A stretch of 64,000 nt of DNA. Source: Chryseobacterium sp. (GTDB lineage Bacteria > Bacteroidota > Bacteroidia > Flavobacteriales > Weeksellaceae). Of the stretch, positions 25,827 through 33,972 are shown in pieces (the stretch's first letter is position 1; the number at the start of each line of letters is the position of its first letter). The notes below the pieces were generated by a model. It had not been told where the DNA came from. It saw nothing but the letters and a program-made list of their open reading frames with translations, and did not search any database. Position numbers and translations under genes: made by a program. Location of the stretch: NCBI GenBank assembly GCA_031286615.1, contig JAITUA010000015.1:615132-679131 (forward strand), written 5' to 3'.

Positions 25827-26132
25827 GCGGTGAGAGAGTGAGAGAGTTTGAGAGTTTAGGAGTTTGAGAGTTTAGGAGTTTGAGCATTTTATAGTTTAAA
25901 TACCAGCAGATGAGGTTTGGATTTCGGGATATGTTTTTATGTGATGACGAGTTTTGGAATTTCAATTTGTATTTCCTAATCAAGTAATCATTTCTTTCTC
26001 TCTCACCCTTCAACCCAAGATTTCCGCATCATTTAACAAAAAATTAATCCCATTAACATTAGGTTTTTGATAAGTTAATATTCACTGATTTATATTTAAA
26101 ATCCTATTAACAGAGGAAAAGCTCTAAAAAAA
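25827..26132. other. Intergenic stretch with short tandem repeat
   Basis: The gap before the PhoX-type gene. It holds the GAGAGTTT-type repeat at 25831-25886, then AT-rich sequence with a CT-rich run near 25990. No gene or terminator hairpin is convincing. Confidence 0.5.
25831..25886. repeat. Short tandem repeat (16-base unit TTTGAGAGTTTAGGAG)
   Basis: Two exact back-to-back copies (25847-25862, 25863-25878) flanked by partial copies. A similar GAGTTT/GAGGGTTT tract occurs at 52593-52680. Confidence 0.75.
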
Positions 26133-26140
26133 TAGTTTTG
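26133..26140 (+). promoter_or_regulatory. Promoter -7 box of the PhoX-type gene
   Basis: TAGTTTTG, exact TAnnTTTG. The last three bases are the TTG that makes the frame look open from 26138; with a promoter here, the ATG at 26165 is the real start. Confidence 0.55.
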
Positions 26141-26164
26141 CAGTGTCTAATAAATCAAATAAAA

Positions 26165-28318
26165 ATGAAGAAAAAACTACTAACAATTGGAGCTTTGGCT
26201 ATACTGGCCAGTTCAGGTATCCAGGCGCAAACTCTAATATTCAATAAGAATGCATCCTGGAGCTACAAAGATAACAATCAGGCTCAGCCTGCCGGATGGA
26301 ATGCCCAGGCTTATGACATTTCAACATGGTCGGTAGGTAACGGTCCGTTAGGATATGGAGATCCTGTAACCACAACCATCAACTCAGGACTTACTACAGC
26401 TTATTTTGCTAAAGATTTTACAGTAGATCTTTCGACACTTTCCGATAATATGGAATTGGGAATAATGAGAGATGACGGTATTATAGTATACCTTAACGGA
26501 GTGGAAGTAGTAAGAGACAACATGCCTGCAGGTGCTGTTACATTCAATACTTTTTCATCTACAACTATAGATGGAGTGGCAGAAAGCGTTTATAACCTTT
26601 TCACGATTCCAAAATCAAAATTTGTAAACGGTGTCAACAGACTTTCTATAGAATTGCACAACAGAAGTACAACCAGTTCAGATTTAAGAATTGATGCTTA
26701 CCTGAAAACTACACCCAATACAACCATTCCTGTTGCTTGTAACGGAACACACATCAGCTGCTTTACTTCAATTGTTCCTACAGCACAGACTGATAAGTTA
26801 ATTATCCCTGCTGAACACAAATACCAGCTTATTTTAAAAGAAGGAGACAGTTATACAGAAGGAGGAGGATTAGTAGGAGGTCAGAATGACTTTACAGCTT
26901 ATGTTCCAAAAACAGGAAGCAGTACGAACGGATATCTTTCTGTAAACCATGAAACGAATCCAGGAGGAGTTACCATGGCAGAAATCAATTATAATGCGAC
27001 TTCAAAGCTTTGGCAGCTGACAAAATCAAGAGCGGTAAGTTTCTCAGATCCAAGTCTGGTACAAACCATCAGAAACTGTTCAGGAGGAATTACACCTTGG
27101 GGAACCGTAGTAACTGCAGAAGAATCTGTGACTTCCAATGATGTGAACAATGATGGATACAAAGATTACGGTTGGTTGGTAGAGATTGATCCTGCAACAG
27201 CTCAGGTAATTTCTAAAAATACTGACGGATCTAAAGGAAAACTTTGGCAGATGGGAATCATGAACCACGAAAACGTAGTGGTGAATAACGCAGGAACAAC
27301 TGCTTATTATGGGGAAGATGGTGGAACACACATGGTGTATAAATATGTAATGGATACTCCGAATAACCTTTCTTCAGGAAATCTGTATGTTTTAAAATTA
27401 GATCAGGGATTATCAACTGCGGGAGATCCGGTAGGAACTACAGCAACATGGATTCAGGTTCCTAATAAAACGAAAGCAGACCAAAACAATACAGCTACGC
27501 TTGCTCAGTCATTGGGTGGAACAAAGTTTAATGGAGTAGAAGATGTTGATATCAGCCCATTAGACGGGAAAATCTATTTTACAGCAAAAGGATTAGACAG
27601 AGTATACCGTTTACAGGATAACGGAACTACAGCTTCTCAGGTAGAAACATTTGTAGGAGGAGGTTCTTCTGTATATTCTTTCAATACAGCTCAGGGAATG
27701 AAATCTGAAGCTTGGGGAGACGGAAATGACAACCTTACTTTTGATGAACTTGGAAACCTTTGGGTACTTCAGGATGGAGGTAAAAACTATATTTGGGTAA
27801 TTGCTCCGGATCATACACAGGCTAATCCTAAAGTGAAATTATTTGCTTCTATGCCGGCAGGTTCAGAGCCTACAGGATTGACATTTACGCCTGATCATAA
27901 ATTTGGTTTCTTCTCTATTCAGCACCCGGATTCAACAATCTCTACAGATGTGGATGCTACAGGAAATACAATCAATTATAAAGGGAAATCAGCAACCATC
28001 GTAATTGCACTTAAAAGTAACCTTGGAACTGAAGGAACTTTAGGTACTATCGACAGCAAAACTGCAGAAAATACAGTAACGGTAGCACCAAACCCTACTT
28101 CAGGAATCGTAAAAATCAATTCAGTAAAAGGATTGAAAGATATTTCAGTGACAGCTTACAGCATGGACGGAAAAATCGTATTTACGAAGAAGTTCAACGG
28201 GACAAACAAAGTATTGGACCTTGATTTCACACAACAGTTGGAAGGATCTCGTGTTTTAGTTTTAAATATTGAAGCTGAAGGAGGTTTCCAGAAAACAGTT
28301 AAACTTTTAAAGAAATAA
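26165..28318 (+). CDS. PhoX-family (DUF839) secreted phosphatase with T9SS sorting domain
   Basis: 717 residues from the ATG at 26165. Signal peptide MKKKLLTIGALAILASSGIQAQ. Residues about 25-190 form a beta-sandwich domain (WSVGNGPLGYGDP, MRDDGIIVYLNGVEVVRDN) resembling carbohydrate-binding or PA14-type modules. About 215-640 is the PhoX/DUF839 propeller: GGCS-like CSGGITPWGTVVTAEES, MNHENVVV, YYGEDGGTHMVYKYV, FNGVEDVDISPLDGKIYFT, DNLTFDELGNLWVLQDG and EPTGLTFTPDH. PhoX enzymes are calcium/iron alkaline phosphatases. The last about 75 residues (VAPNPTSGIVKI to VKLLKK) are a type A T9SS sorting domain. It follows the peroxidase gene and is likely surface-exposed or released. Phosphatase activity is inferred. 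Confidence 0.85.
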   Translation: MKKKLLTIGALAILASSGIQAQTLIFNKNASWSYKDNNQAQPAGWNAQAYDISTWSVGNGPLGYGDPVTTTINSGLTTAYFAKDFTVDLSTLSDNMELGIMRDDGIIVYLNGVEVVRDNMPAGAVTFNTFSSTTIDGVAESVYNLFTIPKSKFVNGVNRLSIELHNRSTTSSDLRIDAYLKTTPNTTIPVACNGTHISCFTSIVPTAQTDKLIIPAEHKYQLILKEGDSYTEGGGLVGGQNDFTAYVPKTGSSTNGYLSVNHETNPGGVTMAEINYNATSKLWQLTKSRAVSFSDPSLVQTIRNCSGGITPWGTVVTAEESVTSNDVNNDGYKDYGWLVEIDPATAQVISKNTDGSKGKLWQMGIMNHENVVVNNAGTTAYYGEDGGTHMVYKYVMDTPNNLSSGNLYVLKLDQGLSTAGDPVGTTATWIQVPNKTKADQNNTATLAQSLGGTKFNGVEDVDISPLDGKIYFTAKGLDRVYRLQDNGTTASQVETFVGGGSSVYSFNTAQGMKSEAWGDGNDNLTFDELGNLWVLQDGGKNYIWVIAPDHTQANPKVKLFASMPAGSEPTGLTFTPDHKFGFFSIQHPDSTISTDVDATGNTINYKGKSATIVIALKSNLGTEGTLGTIDSKTAENTVTVAPNPTSGIVKINSVKGLKDISVTAYSMDGKIVFTKKFNGTNKVLDLDFTQQLEGSRVLVLNIEAEGGFQKTVKLLKK

Positions 28319-28334
28319 ATTATTTATAATTCTT

Positions 28335-28370
28335 GTCTGTCAGTGACTTCTGTTGCTGGCAGACCTTTTT
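28335..28370 (+). terminator. Terminator after the PhoX-type gene, abutting the next start
   Basis: Nine-bp stem GTCTGTCAG/CTGGCAGAC (one G-T wobble), 12-base loop, then CTTTTT. The T-run ends at 28370, directly before the ATG at 28371. Confidence 0.75.
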
Positions 28371-28376
28371 ATGTTT

Positions 28377-29276
28377 ATGAAAAAACTTTTCTTACTTATT
28401 TCCATACTATCACTTTCGCAGATCAAAGCACAGATTGACCCTGTGAAATATCCTACTTTTACCAATATTGAAGATGCTTTAAGCAGTAAAAAAGCAGTGT
28501 ACAGTATGAGTTTCAGAGAAAAGGGATTGTTCAATCTTCCCCCTCAGATTGTGAAGCTTGATTCGTTATTCTTTCTGAATATCATGGCCAATAAGCTTGA
28601 GAAAATGGATCAGGAACTCTTTGAATTGAAAGAACTGGAGATTTTAAATGTGAATGAAAACAGCATTAAATACATTCCCGATGAGGTAAGCAAGCTGAAA
28701 AAACTGACGACCTTTTCAATGAATCTGAATAGCCTGACAAGCATTAATCCCAATATTGCAAAGCTCCAGAACTTAAAAGTGGTGCATTTTGATGCTAACA
28801 ACCTGAATACCTTCCCCGAAGCACTTATGGAAATTGTAGCGTTGGAAGAAATTAATCTTCAGGGAAACCAGATCAGTTTTATTGCGGACAGACTGGATCA
28901 GATCAGAAATCTTAAATTTCTGAATCTTTCTGATAATCAGATTAATGATCTTGGTAATTTGTCTTTTCCTAAAAACTTAAAATATCTTGAACTGCAGCAG
29001 AATGCCATCAACAAGCTTCCGGAAAATCTTTTCAAAGCTCAGCATCTTGAATTTCTGAATGTAAGCGGAAATAATATTTCGGAAATCTCACCCAAAGTAA
29101 AAGGGTTGAAAAGTGTAGTCAGCATGAATCTGGCCAACAATAATCTGAAAGATATTCCTGTAGAAATCAAGCAGCTGAAAAATCTGAAAACTTTGATTCT
29201 TACAGGAAATCCTATAGAAAAATCTACCATTGAAAATTTAAAAACCTTACTGCCGGATACGCAGATCTATTTCTAG
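28377..29276 (+). CDS. Secreted leucine-rich-repeat protein
   Basis: 299 residues from ATG 28377 (an in-frame ATG at 28371 is also possible). The longer TTG-initiated frame would start inside a terminator and is rejected. Signal peptide MKKLFLLISILSLSQIKAQ. About nine LRRs of 22-23 residues with the LxxLxxLxLxxNxL pattern (FLNIMANKLEKMDQ, ILNVNENSIKYIPDEV, EINLQGNQISFI, YLELQQNAINKLPENL, SMNLANNNLKDIPVEI). LRR solenoids bind proteins; no catalytic domain follows. It converges on yciH with only two bases between the stops. No promoter of its own is evident, so read-through from the PhoX-type gene is possible. Confidence 0.82.
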   Translation: MKKLFLLISILSLSQIKAQIDPVKYPTFTNIEDALSSKKAVYSMSFREKGLFNLPPQIVKLDSLFFLNIMANKLEKMDQELFELKELEILNVNENSIKYIPDEVSKLKKLTTFSMNLNSLTSINPNIAKLQNLKVVHFDANNLNTFPEALMEIVALEEINLQGNQISFIADRLDQIRNLKFLNLSDNQINDLGNLSFPKNLKYLELQQNAINKLPENLFKAQHLEFLNVSGNNISEISPKVKGLKSVVSMNLANNNLKDIPVEIKQLKNLKTLILTGNPIEKSTIENLKTLLPDTQIYF

Positions 29277-29278
29277 AT

Positions 29279-29602
29279 CTATCCGCCAACACGTTTGGTT
29301 TTATATCCCATTTCTTTAAGGATATTCATTATTTTATCACGGTTGTCTCCTTGGATGATAATCGTTCCATCCTTCTCAGAGCCGCCTATACCTAAGGTGG
29401 TTTTTATTTTCTTTGAGATTTTTTTCAGGTCTTCCTCACTGCCTTCCCAGCCTTCAACAATCGTTACAGGCTTACCATTTCTCCCTTTTTTCTCAAACTT
29501 GCATACCAAAGGTTCTTTCTGCTTGAACTGTTCTTCAGGCATTTCAAAATCCTGCTCTTCATGATCAGGAAAAAGATTCTTCAATTGATCTCGTAAATCC
29601 AT
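29279..29602 (-). CDS. yciH: SUI1/YciH-type translation initiation factor
   Basis: 107 residues, normal for bacterial YciH. An acidic N-terminal tail (DHEEQDFEMPEE) precedes the SUI1 domain: VCKFEKKGRNGKPVTIVEGW, LKTTLGIGGSEKDG-type block seen as KKIKTTLGIGGSEKDG, TIIIQGDNRDKIMNILKEMGY. Homologues of eukaryotic eIF1 influence start-codon choice on the ribosome. It is cytoplasmic. It converges with the LRR gene and stands alone. Confidence 0.9.
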   Translation of the reverse strand: MDLRDQLKNLFPDHEEQDFEMPEEQFKQKEPLVCKFEKKGRNGKPVTIVEGWEGSEEDLKKISKKIKTTLGIGGSEKDGTIIIQGDNRDKIMNILKEMGYKTKRVGG

Positions 29603-29665
29603 ACCGCAAAATTAAAAAGATTTACGGATTAATGAACTCAAATAATCAATGAAATTTCAATTTTT

Positions 29666-29700
29666 CAACCCTGTCAAGATTTTAAACCCTGACAGGGTTG
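29666..29700. repeat. Inverted repeat CAACCCTGTCA...TGACAGGGTTG
   Basis: Perfect 11-bp arms with a 13-base spacer, between yciH and gpmI. There is no T-run after it and it is between divergent genes, so it is not a normal terminator. It looks like a dispersed palindromic element. Confidence 0.6.
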
Positions 29701-29779
29701 ATTGTCTGTGATATCACTCTAATGATCAGCAATCCATAAAATTCAAGACTTCAAATTCTTCTATTCATAGGAAATTAGG

Positions 29780-29787
29780 TAAATTTG
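29780..29787 (+). promoter_or_regulatory. Promoter -7 box of gpmI
   Basis: TAAATTTG, exact TAnnTTTG, 20 bases before the gpmI ATG. Confidence 0.5.
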
Positions 29788-29807
29788 TCTAACAAAAGTT
29801 TTACAAA

Positions 29808-31349
29808 ATGTCAAAAAAAGCAATACTGGCAATTCTTGACGGATGGGGATTGGGAACAAACCCGGACGTTTCTGCAATAGATAAAGCAAATACACCATTC
29901 ATAGACAGCTGTTACAAAAAATTCCCGCATACTACGCTTGAAGCGAGTGGACTGGCTGTAGGTCTTCCTGCCGGACAGATGGGAAATTCTGAAGTTGGGC
30001 ACATGAACCTCGGAGCAGGGAGAGTGGTTTACCAGAACCTGGTAAAACTGAATATGGCGGTTGAAAACGGAACACTGGGTCAGGAAAAAGTGATTCAGGA
30101 TGCTTTCGAATACGCAAAGAAAGAAAATAAAAAAGTACACTTTATCGGGTTGGTTTCCAACGGAGGAGTACACTCACATATCAATCACTTAAAAGGATTA
30201 CTAACGGCTGCAAAAGAATTCGGTTTAAATGAGAACGTATTTGTTCACGCATTTACCGATGGTAGAGACTGTGATCCTCATTCCGGATTCGGGTTTATTG
30301 ACGAACTTCAGAAGCATATGGATGCTACTACCGGAAAGCTGGCAACAGTGGTAGGAAGATATTATGCGATGGACAGAGACAAAAGATGGGAACGTGTAAA
30401 GTTAGCTTATGATGCCCTTGTAGAAGGAGTTGGTGAACCCACAACTGATGCTTTGGCAGCGATCAAGACTTCCTATGATAATAACGTTACAGACGAATTC
30501 CTGAAACCGATCATTTTAATGAATACTACTGCAACAGGAAACGTGGTGCCGGTAGCAAAAATCATTGATAATGATGTAGTGATCTGCTTCAACTTCCGTA
30601 CAGACAGAGGAAGAGAAATTACAGAAGTTCTTTCTCAGAAGGATTTCCCGGAATATTCTATGAAGAAACTGAACCTTTATTATATTACGTTAACGAACTA
30701 TGATAAAACATTCCAGAATGTACAGGTTGTTTTTGACGAAAACGTTTTAACGGAAACAATGGGGGAAATTCTTGAAAAAAATGGAAGATCTCAGATCAGA
30801 ATCGCAGAAACAGAGAAATATCCACACGTTACTTTCTTCTTTTCAGGAGGAAGAGAAGAAGAATTTAATGGAGAAAGAAGACTGCTTTGCCCAAGCCCGA
30901 AAGATGTTCCTACTTATGATTTAAAGCCTGAAATGTCAGCCTATGATATTACCAATGCAATCGTACCGGAACTGGAACAGGGAACGGCTGACTTTGTTTG
31001 TCTGAATTTCGCCAATACAGATATGGTAGGACATACAGGAGTTTTTGAAGCGGCTGTAAAAGCTGCCGAAGTAGTAGATCAGTGTATCGAAAAAGTAGCA
31101 ACTGCTGCTTACGAAAACGGATATGCAGTTTTTATCCTTGCTGATCACGGAAACTCAGATGTAATGTTGAATCCGGATGGAACTCCAAATACACAGCACT
31201 CAACCAATCTTGTGCCTTTCATCGTAATGGACAAAGACCATACCTGGAATCTGAAACCAGGAAAACTGGGGGATGTAGCGCCTACAATCCTTAAAGTAAT
31301 GGGCGTTGAAATACCGGCTGCAATGACGGGAGATGTTTTAGTTGATTAA
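29808..31349 (+). CDS. gpmI: 2,3-bisphosphoglycerate-independent phosphoglycerate mutase
   Basis: 513 residues, standard iPGM length. It interconverts 3- and 2-phosphoglycerate in glycolysis, with two manganese ions. Marks are ILDGWGLG (metal Asp), the phosphoserine nucleophile Ser61 in GQMGNSEVGHMN, FVHAFTDGRDCDPHSG, GRYYAMDRDKRWERV, CFNFRTDRGREIT, and the C-terminal metal site CLNFANTDMVGHTG and ILADHGNSDVM. Alkaline-phosphatase superfamily fold. Monocistronic, with a good promoter and a strong terminator. Confidence 0.97.
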   Translation: MSKKAILAILDGWGLGTNPDVSAIDKANTPFIDSCYKKFPHTTLEASGLAVGLPAGQMGNSEVGHMNLGAGRVVYQNLVKLNMAVENGTLGQEKVIQDAFEYAKKENKKVHFIGLVSNGGVHSHINHLKGLLTAAKEFGLNENVFVHAFTDGRDCDPHSGFGFIDELQKHMDATTGKLATVVGRYYAMDRDKRWERVKLAYDALVEGVGEPTTDALAAIKTSYDNNVTDEFLKPIILMNTTATGNVVPVAKIIDNDVVICFNFRTDRGREITEVLSQKDFPEYSMKKLNLYYITLTNYDKTFQNVQVVFDENVLTETMGEILEKNGRSQIRIAETEKYPHVTFFFSGGREEEFNGERRLLCPSPKDVPTYDLKPEMSAYDITNAIVPELEQGTADFVCLNFANTDMVGHTGVFEAAVKAAEVVDQCIEKVATAAYENGYAVFILADHGNSDVMLNPDGTPNTQHSTNLVPFIVMDKDHTWNLKPGKLGDVAPTILKVMGVEIPAAMTGDVLVD

Positions 31350-31366
31350 AATTCAATAATATTGTC

Positions 31367-31410
31367 AAAAGAATGCCGTTATACTTTGTATGACGGTATT
31401 CTTTTATGAT
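31367..31410 (+). terminator. Terminator of gpmI
   Basis: Thirteen-bp stem AAAAGAATGCCGT/ACGGTATTCTTTT with one G-T wobble and a 13-base loop; T-run in the 3 prime arm. Confidence 0.78.
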
Positions 31411-31469
31411 TTATGTCAGATAAGGTATGAGTTGCATACTTTATTATGCGTTAAATAATAAATAAATCA

Positions 31470-31477
31470 TATCTTTG
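31470..31477 (+). promoter_or_regulatory. Promoter -7 box of the acyl-ACP desaturase gene
   Basis: TATCTTTG, a perfect TAnnTTTG box, 22 bases before the ATG. Confidence 0.6.
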
Positions 31478-31499
31478 TAAATTAAAACTGAATAGTAAA

Positions 31500-32477
31500 A
31501 TGTATCAAAAGCTTGTTAGGAAAGAAGTAATGGGATTATTGGAAAAGGAAGTAGGTTCTTTTCTTGATAAATTTTTAACGCCAATTGAAAAAATTTGGCA
31601 GCCTTCCGATTATTTACCAGATCCTTCAAGCGAAGAATTTAAACACGACTTAGAGGAAATTCAGACTTTTGCCCGCGAAATGCCTTACGATCTTTTCGTA
31701 ACACTAATCGGGGACTGTATTACAGAAGAAGCTCTTCCTTCCTATGAGTCTTGGTTAATGGGAGTTGACGGAATCAATCAGGAAGAAAAACTAGGCTGGG
31801 CCAATTGGGTAAGAGCATGGACTGCTGAAGAAAACAGACACGGAGATTTATTAAACAAATATCTTTATCTGTGCGGAAGAGTAAACATGAGAGAAGTTGA
31901 AATTACAACTCAATACCTGATTAATGATGGTTTCGATTTAGGAACTAGCATGGACCCGTACAGAAACTTCATCTATACAAGTTTCCAGGAGACTGCTACC
32001 AATATCTCTCACAGAAGAGTAGGTACATTGGCTAAACAATCCGGAAACGGAAAATTGGCAAAAATGTGTGGTGTAATTGCTGCGGACGAAGCAAGACACG
32101 CTAAAGCATACAAGCATTTCGTAGCGAAAATCCTTGAAGTAGACCCTTCAGAAATGATTCTTGCATTTGAAGATATGATGCGTAAAAAGATCGTAATGCC
32201 TGCTCACCTGATGAGACAGTCCGGACAAAAAGCCGGAGAACTTTGGGGACATTTCTCAGATGCTGCACAAAGATGTATGGTATACACAGGTCAGGATTAT
32301 ATCAATATTATGAAAGACCTTTTAGATGAATGGAAAATTGAGCACGTAAAAGGACTTACAGAAAAAGCAGAAAAAGCTCAGGAATACCTGATGAAGCTTC
32401 CTGCAAGGCTTCAGAAGATCACAGACAGAGTTTCTACTCCGGATCTTCAGTTCCAGTTTAGCTGGGTAAAAAGCTAA
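31500..32477 (+). CDS. Acyl-ACP desaturase (soluble diiron)
   Basis: 325 residues, the length of bacterial and plant-type soluble stearoyl-ACP desaturases. It inserts a double bond into acyl-ACP using a diiron centre, O2 and ferredoxin. Diiron ligands are visible in two ExxH motifs: AEENRHGD (Glu111, His114) and ADEARHAKAY (Glu197, His200), plus ITEEALPSYESW and FQETATNISHRRVG upstream of each. Helical ferritin-like fold, cytoplasmic. It is monocistronic, with a perfect -7 box and a terminator 37 bases after the stop. Confidence 0.93.
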   Translation: MYQKLVRKEVMGLLEKEVGSFLDKFLTPIEKIWQPSDYLPDPSSEEFKHDLEEIQTFAREMPYDLFVTLIGDCITEEALPSYESWLMGVDGINQEEKLGWANWVRAWTAEENRHGDLLNKYLYLCGRVNMREVEITTQYLINDGFDLGTSMDPYRNFIYTSFQETATNISHRRVGTLAKQSGNGKLAKMCGVIAADEARHAKAYKHFVAKILEVDPSEMILAFEDMMRKKIVMPAHLMRQSGQKAGELWGHFSDAAQRCMVYTGQDYINIMKDLLDEWKIEHVKGLTEKAEKAQEYLMKLPARLQKITDRVSTPDLQFQFSWVKS

Positions 32478-32513
32478 TGAAATTTACATTATTATTTAAA
32501 ATATAAAAGTATT

Positions 32514-32543
32514 GAGTGCCTTTCTTTTGGGCACTCTTTTTAT
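32514..32543 (+). terminator. Terminator of the acyl-ACP desaturase gene
   Basis: Stem GAGTGCC/GGCACTC with loop TTTCTTTT, followed by TTTTTATTTC. Confidence 0.85.
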
Positions 32544-32547
32544 TTCT

Positions 32548-32555
32548 TATCTTTG
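32548..32555 (+). promoter_or_regulatory. Promoter -7 box of the HAD-like gene
   Basis: TATCTTTG, perfect TAnnTTTG, 20 bases before ATG 32576 and just after the preceding terminator. It shows that the frame open from 32516 is not translated from there. Confidence 0.65.
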
Positions 32556-32575
32556 CAAAGCTAAAAAAAAACAAA

Positions 32576-33007
32576 ATGTTAAATAATAAAAAGATTGCTG
32601 TTGACTTTGACGGGACTATTGTTGATGATGCTTACCCGGCAATCGGAAAACCAAAAACTTTTGCATTTGAAACTTTGAAAAGACTTCAGGCTGAAGGATA
32701 CAGACTTATACTTTGGACTTACAGACACGGAAAAACATTAGATGAAGCCGTAGAATTCTGTCAAAAAAACGGAATAGAATTTTACGCAGTGAATTCAAGT
32801 TTTGAAGGAGAAGTTTTTGATCATGAAACACAATCCAGAAAATTAGATGCAGATTGGTTTATTGATGACAGAAATTTAGGAGGATTCCCGGGATGGGGTG
32901 AGATCTACAATATTATTCAGGAAAGAATAGAATTCCGTGTAGAAGGGAAAGAAGTTCTTGCCTATTCAAAACTTAAAAAAGAAAAGAAAAAAGGACTTTT
33001 CTGGTAG
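32576..33007 (+). CDS. HAD-superfamily hydrolase, BT0820 type
   Basis: 143 residues from ATG 32576; the upstream in-frame extension covers a terminator and promoter and is rejected. HAD motif I is KIAVDFDGTIVDD, motif II lies in LILWTYRHGKTLDEAVEF, and motif IV in DADWFIDDRNLGG. A small cap-less HAD protein of this kind from Bacteroides (BT0820) has been solved structurally. The substrate is unknown; a small phosphorylated compound is likely. The C-terminus is Lys-rich (KLKKEKKKGLFW). Monocistronic. Confidence 0.85.
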   Translation: MLNNKKIAVDFDGTIVDDAYPAIGKPKTFAFETLKRLQAEGYRLILWTYRHGKTLDEAVEFCQKNGIEFYAVNSSFEGEVFDHETQSRKLDADWFIDDRNLGGFPGWGEIYNIIQERIEFRVEGKEVLAYSKLKKEKKKGLFW

Positions 33008-33162
33008 GATAAAAATGAGAAGCCGGATATTAGAAATTAGTTTTAATGTCAAATCAAAGCTTCTTTTTTGATCAGAAAATGTCTATAGATTGTTATAATA
33101 TAGAAATACACATTATGCTGTAATCTAGCTTTTAACATCTGATATCTAACATCTATACAACA

Positions 33163-33972
33163 ATGATTCAATTAAAAACGATAGACGAATTACGTCTGAT
33201 GAAGGAGAGTGCCAGACTGGTTTCTAAAACATTGGGAATGTTGGCAAAAGAAATTAAACCAGGCATTACGACCTTATATTTAGATAAACTGGCTCATGAT
33301 TTTATTAAAGATCATGGTGCTGAGCCTGCATTTTTAGGCTACGGAGGATTCCCGAATTCTCTTTGTATCTCTCCGAATGAGCAGGTAGTTCATGGTTTTC
33401 CAAACAAGGATATAGTAAAAGAAGGAGATGTTCTTTCCGTAGACTGTGGGGTTATTCTTAACGGTTTTGTAGGAGATCATGCCTATACTTTTGAAATCGG
33501 GGAAGTGAAGCCTGAGGTTAAAAAATTACTGCAGGTTACCAAAGAATCTTTATACAAAGGAATTGAGCAGGTTGTCAGAGGAAAAAGAATAGGAGATATC
33601 TCCCATGCAATCCAGACACATTGTGAAAAAGAAGGATATGGAGTAGTAAGAGAACTTGTAGGACACGGTTTAGGAAGAAAAATGCACGAAGATCCGCAGG
33701 TTCCTAACTATGGAAGACAGGGAAGTGGAAAAGTAATCAAAGACGGTTTGGCGATTGCTATTGAGCCGATGGTTAATATGGGTACTGAAAAAGTAAAGTT
33801 CCATAATGACGGCTGGACAGTGACGACTCTTGATAATATGCCATCTGCTCACTTTGAACACGATGTAGCGGTAATCAATGGTAAGCCGGTGTTGCTTTCA
33901 ACATTTGACTATGTATATGAAGCTCTGGGGATTGTAAGTGATGAAGAAAAGCAGTTCCAACTGGATTTTTAA
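33163..33972 (+). CDS. map: Methionine aminopeptidase, type I
   Basis: 269 residues. It removes the initiator Met from nascent proteins and is essential in most bacteria. All five metal ligands are visible: Asp94 (DCGVILNG), Asp105 (VGDHAYTF), His168 (VGHGLGRKMHEDPQVPNYG, motif start), Glu201 (AIEPMVNMG) and Glu232 (AHFEHDVAV). Pita-bread fold, no N-terminal zinc finger. The stop codon overlaps the ATG of a methyltransferase gene (TAATG), so the two are translated together. The 155 bases upstream hold an AT-rich leader without a clear -7 box. Confidence 0.96.
   Translation: MIQLKTIDELRLMKESARLVSKTLGMLAKEIKPGITTLYLDKLAHDFIKDHGAEPAFLGYGGFPNSLCISPNEQVVHGFPNKDIVKEGDVLSVDCGVILNGFVGDHAYTFEIGEVKPEVKKLLQVTKESLYKGIEQVVRGKRIGDISHAIQTHCEKEGYGVVRELVGHGLGRKMHEDPQVPNYGRQGSGKVIKDGLAIAIEPMVNMGTEKVKFHNDGWTVTTLDNMPSAHFEHDVAVINGKPVLLSTFDYVYEALGIVSDEEKQFQLDF

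Noticed and set aside
32516-32575. N-terminal extension of the HAD-like protein
   Set aside because: It covers a terminator hairpin and a perfect TATCTTTG box, so translation must start at 32576.
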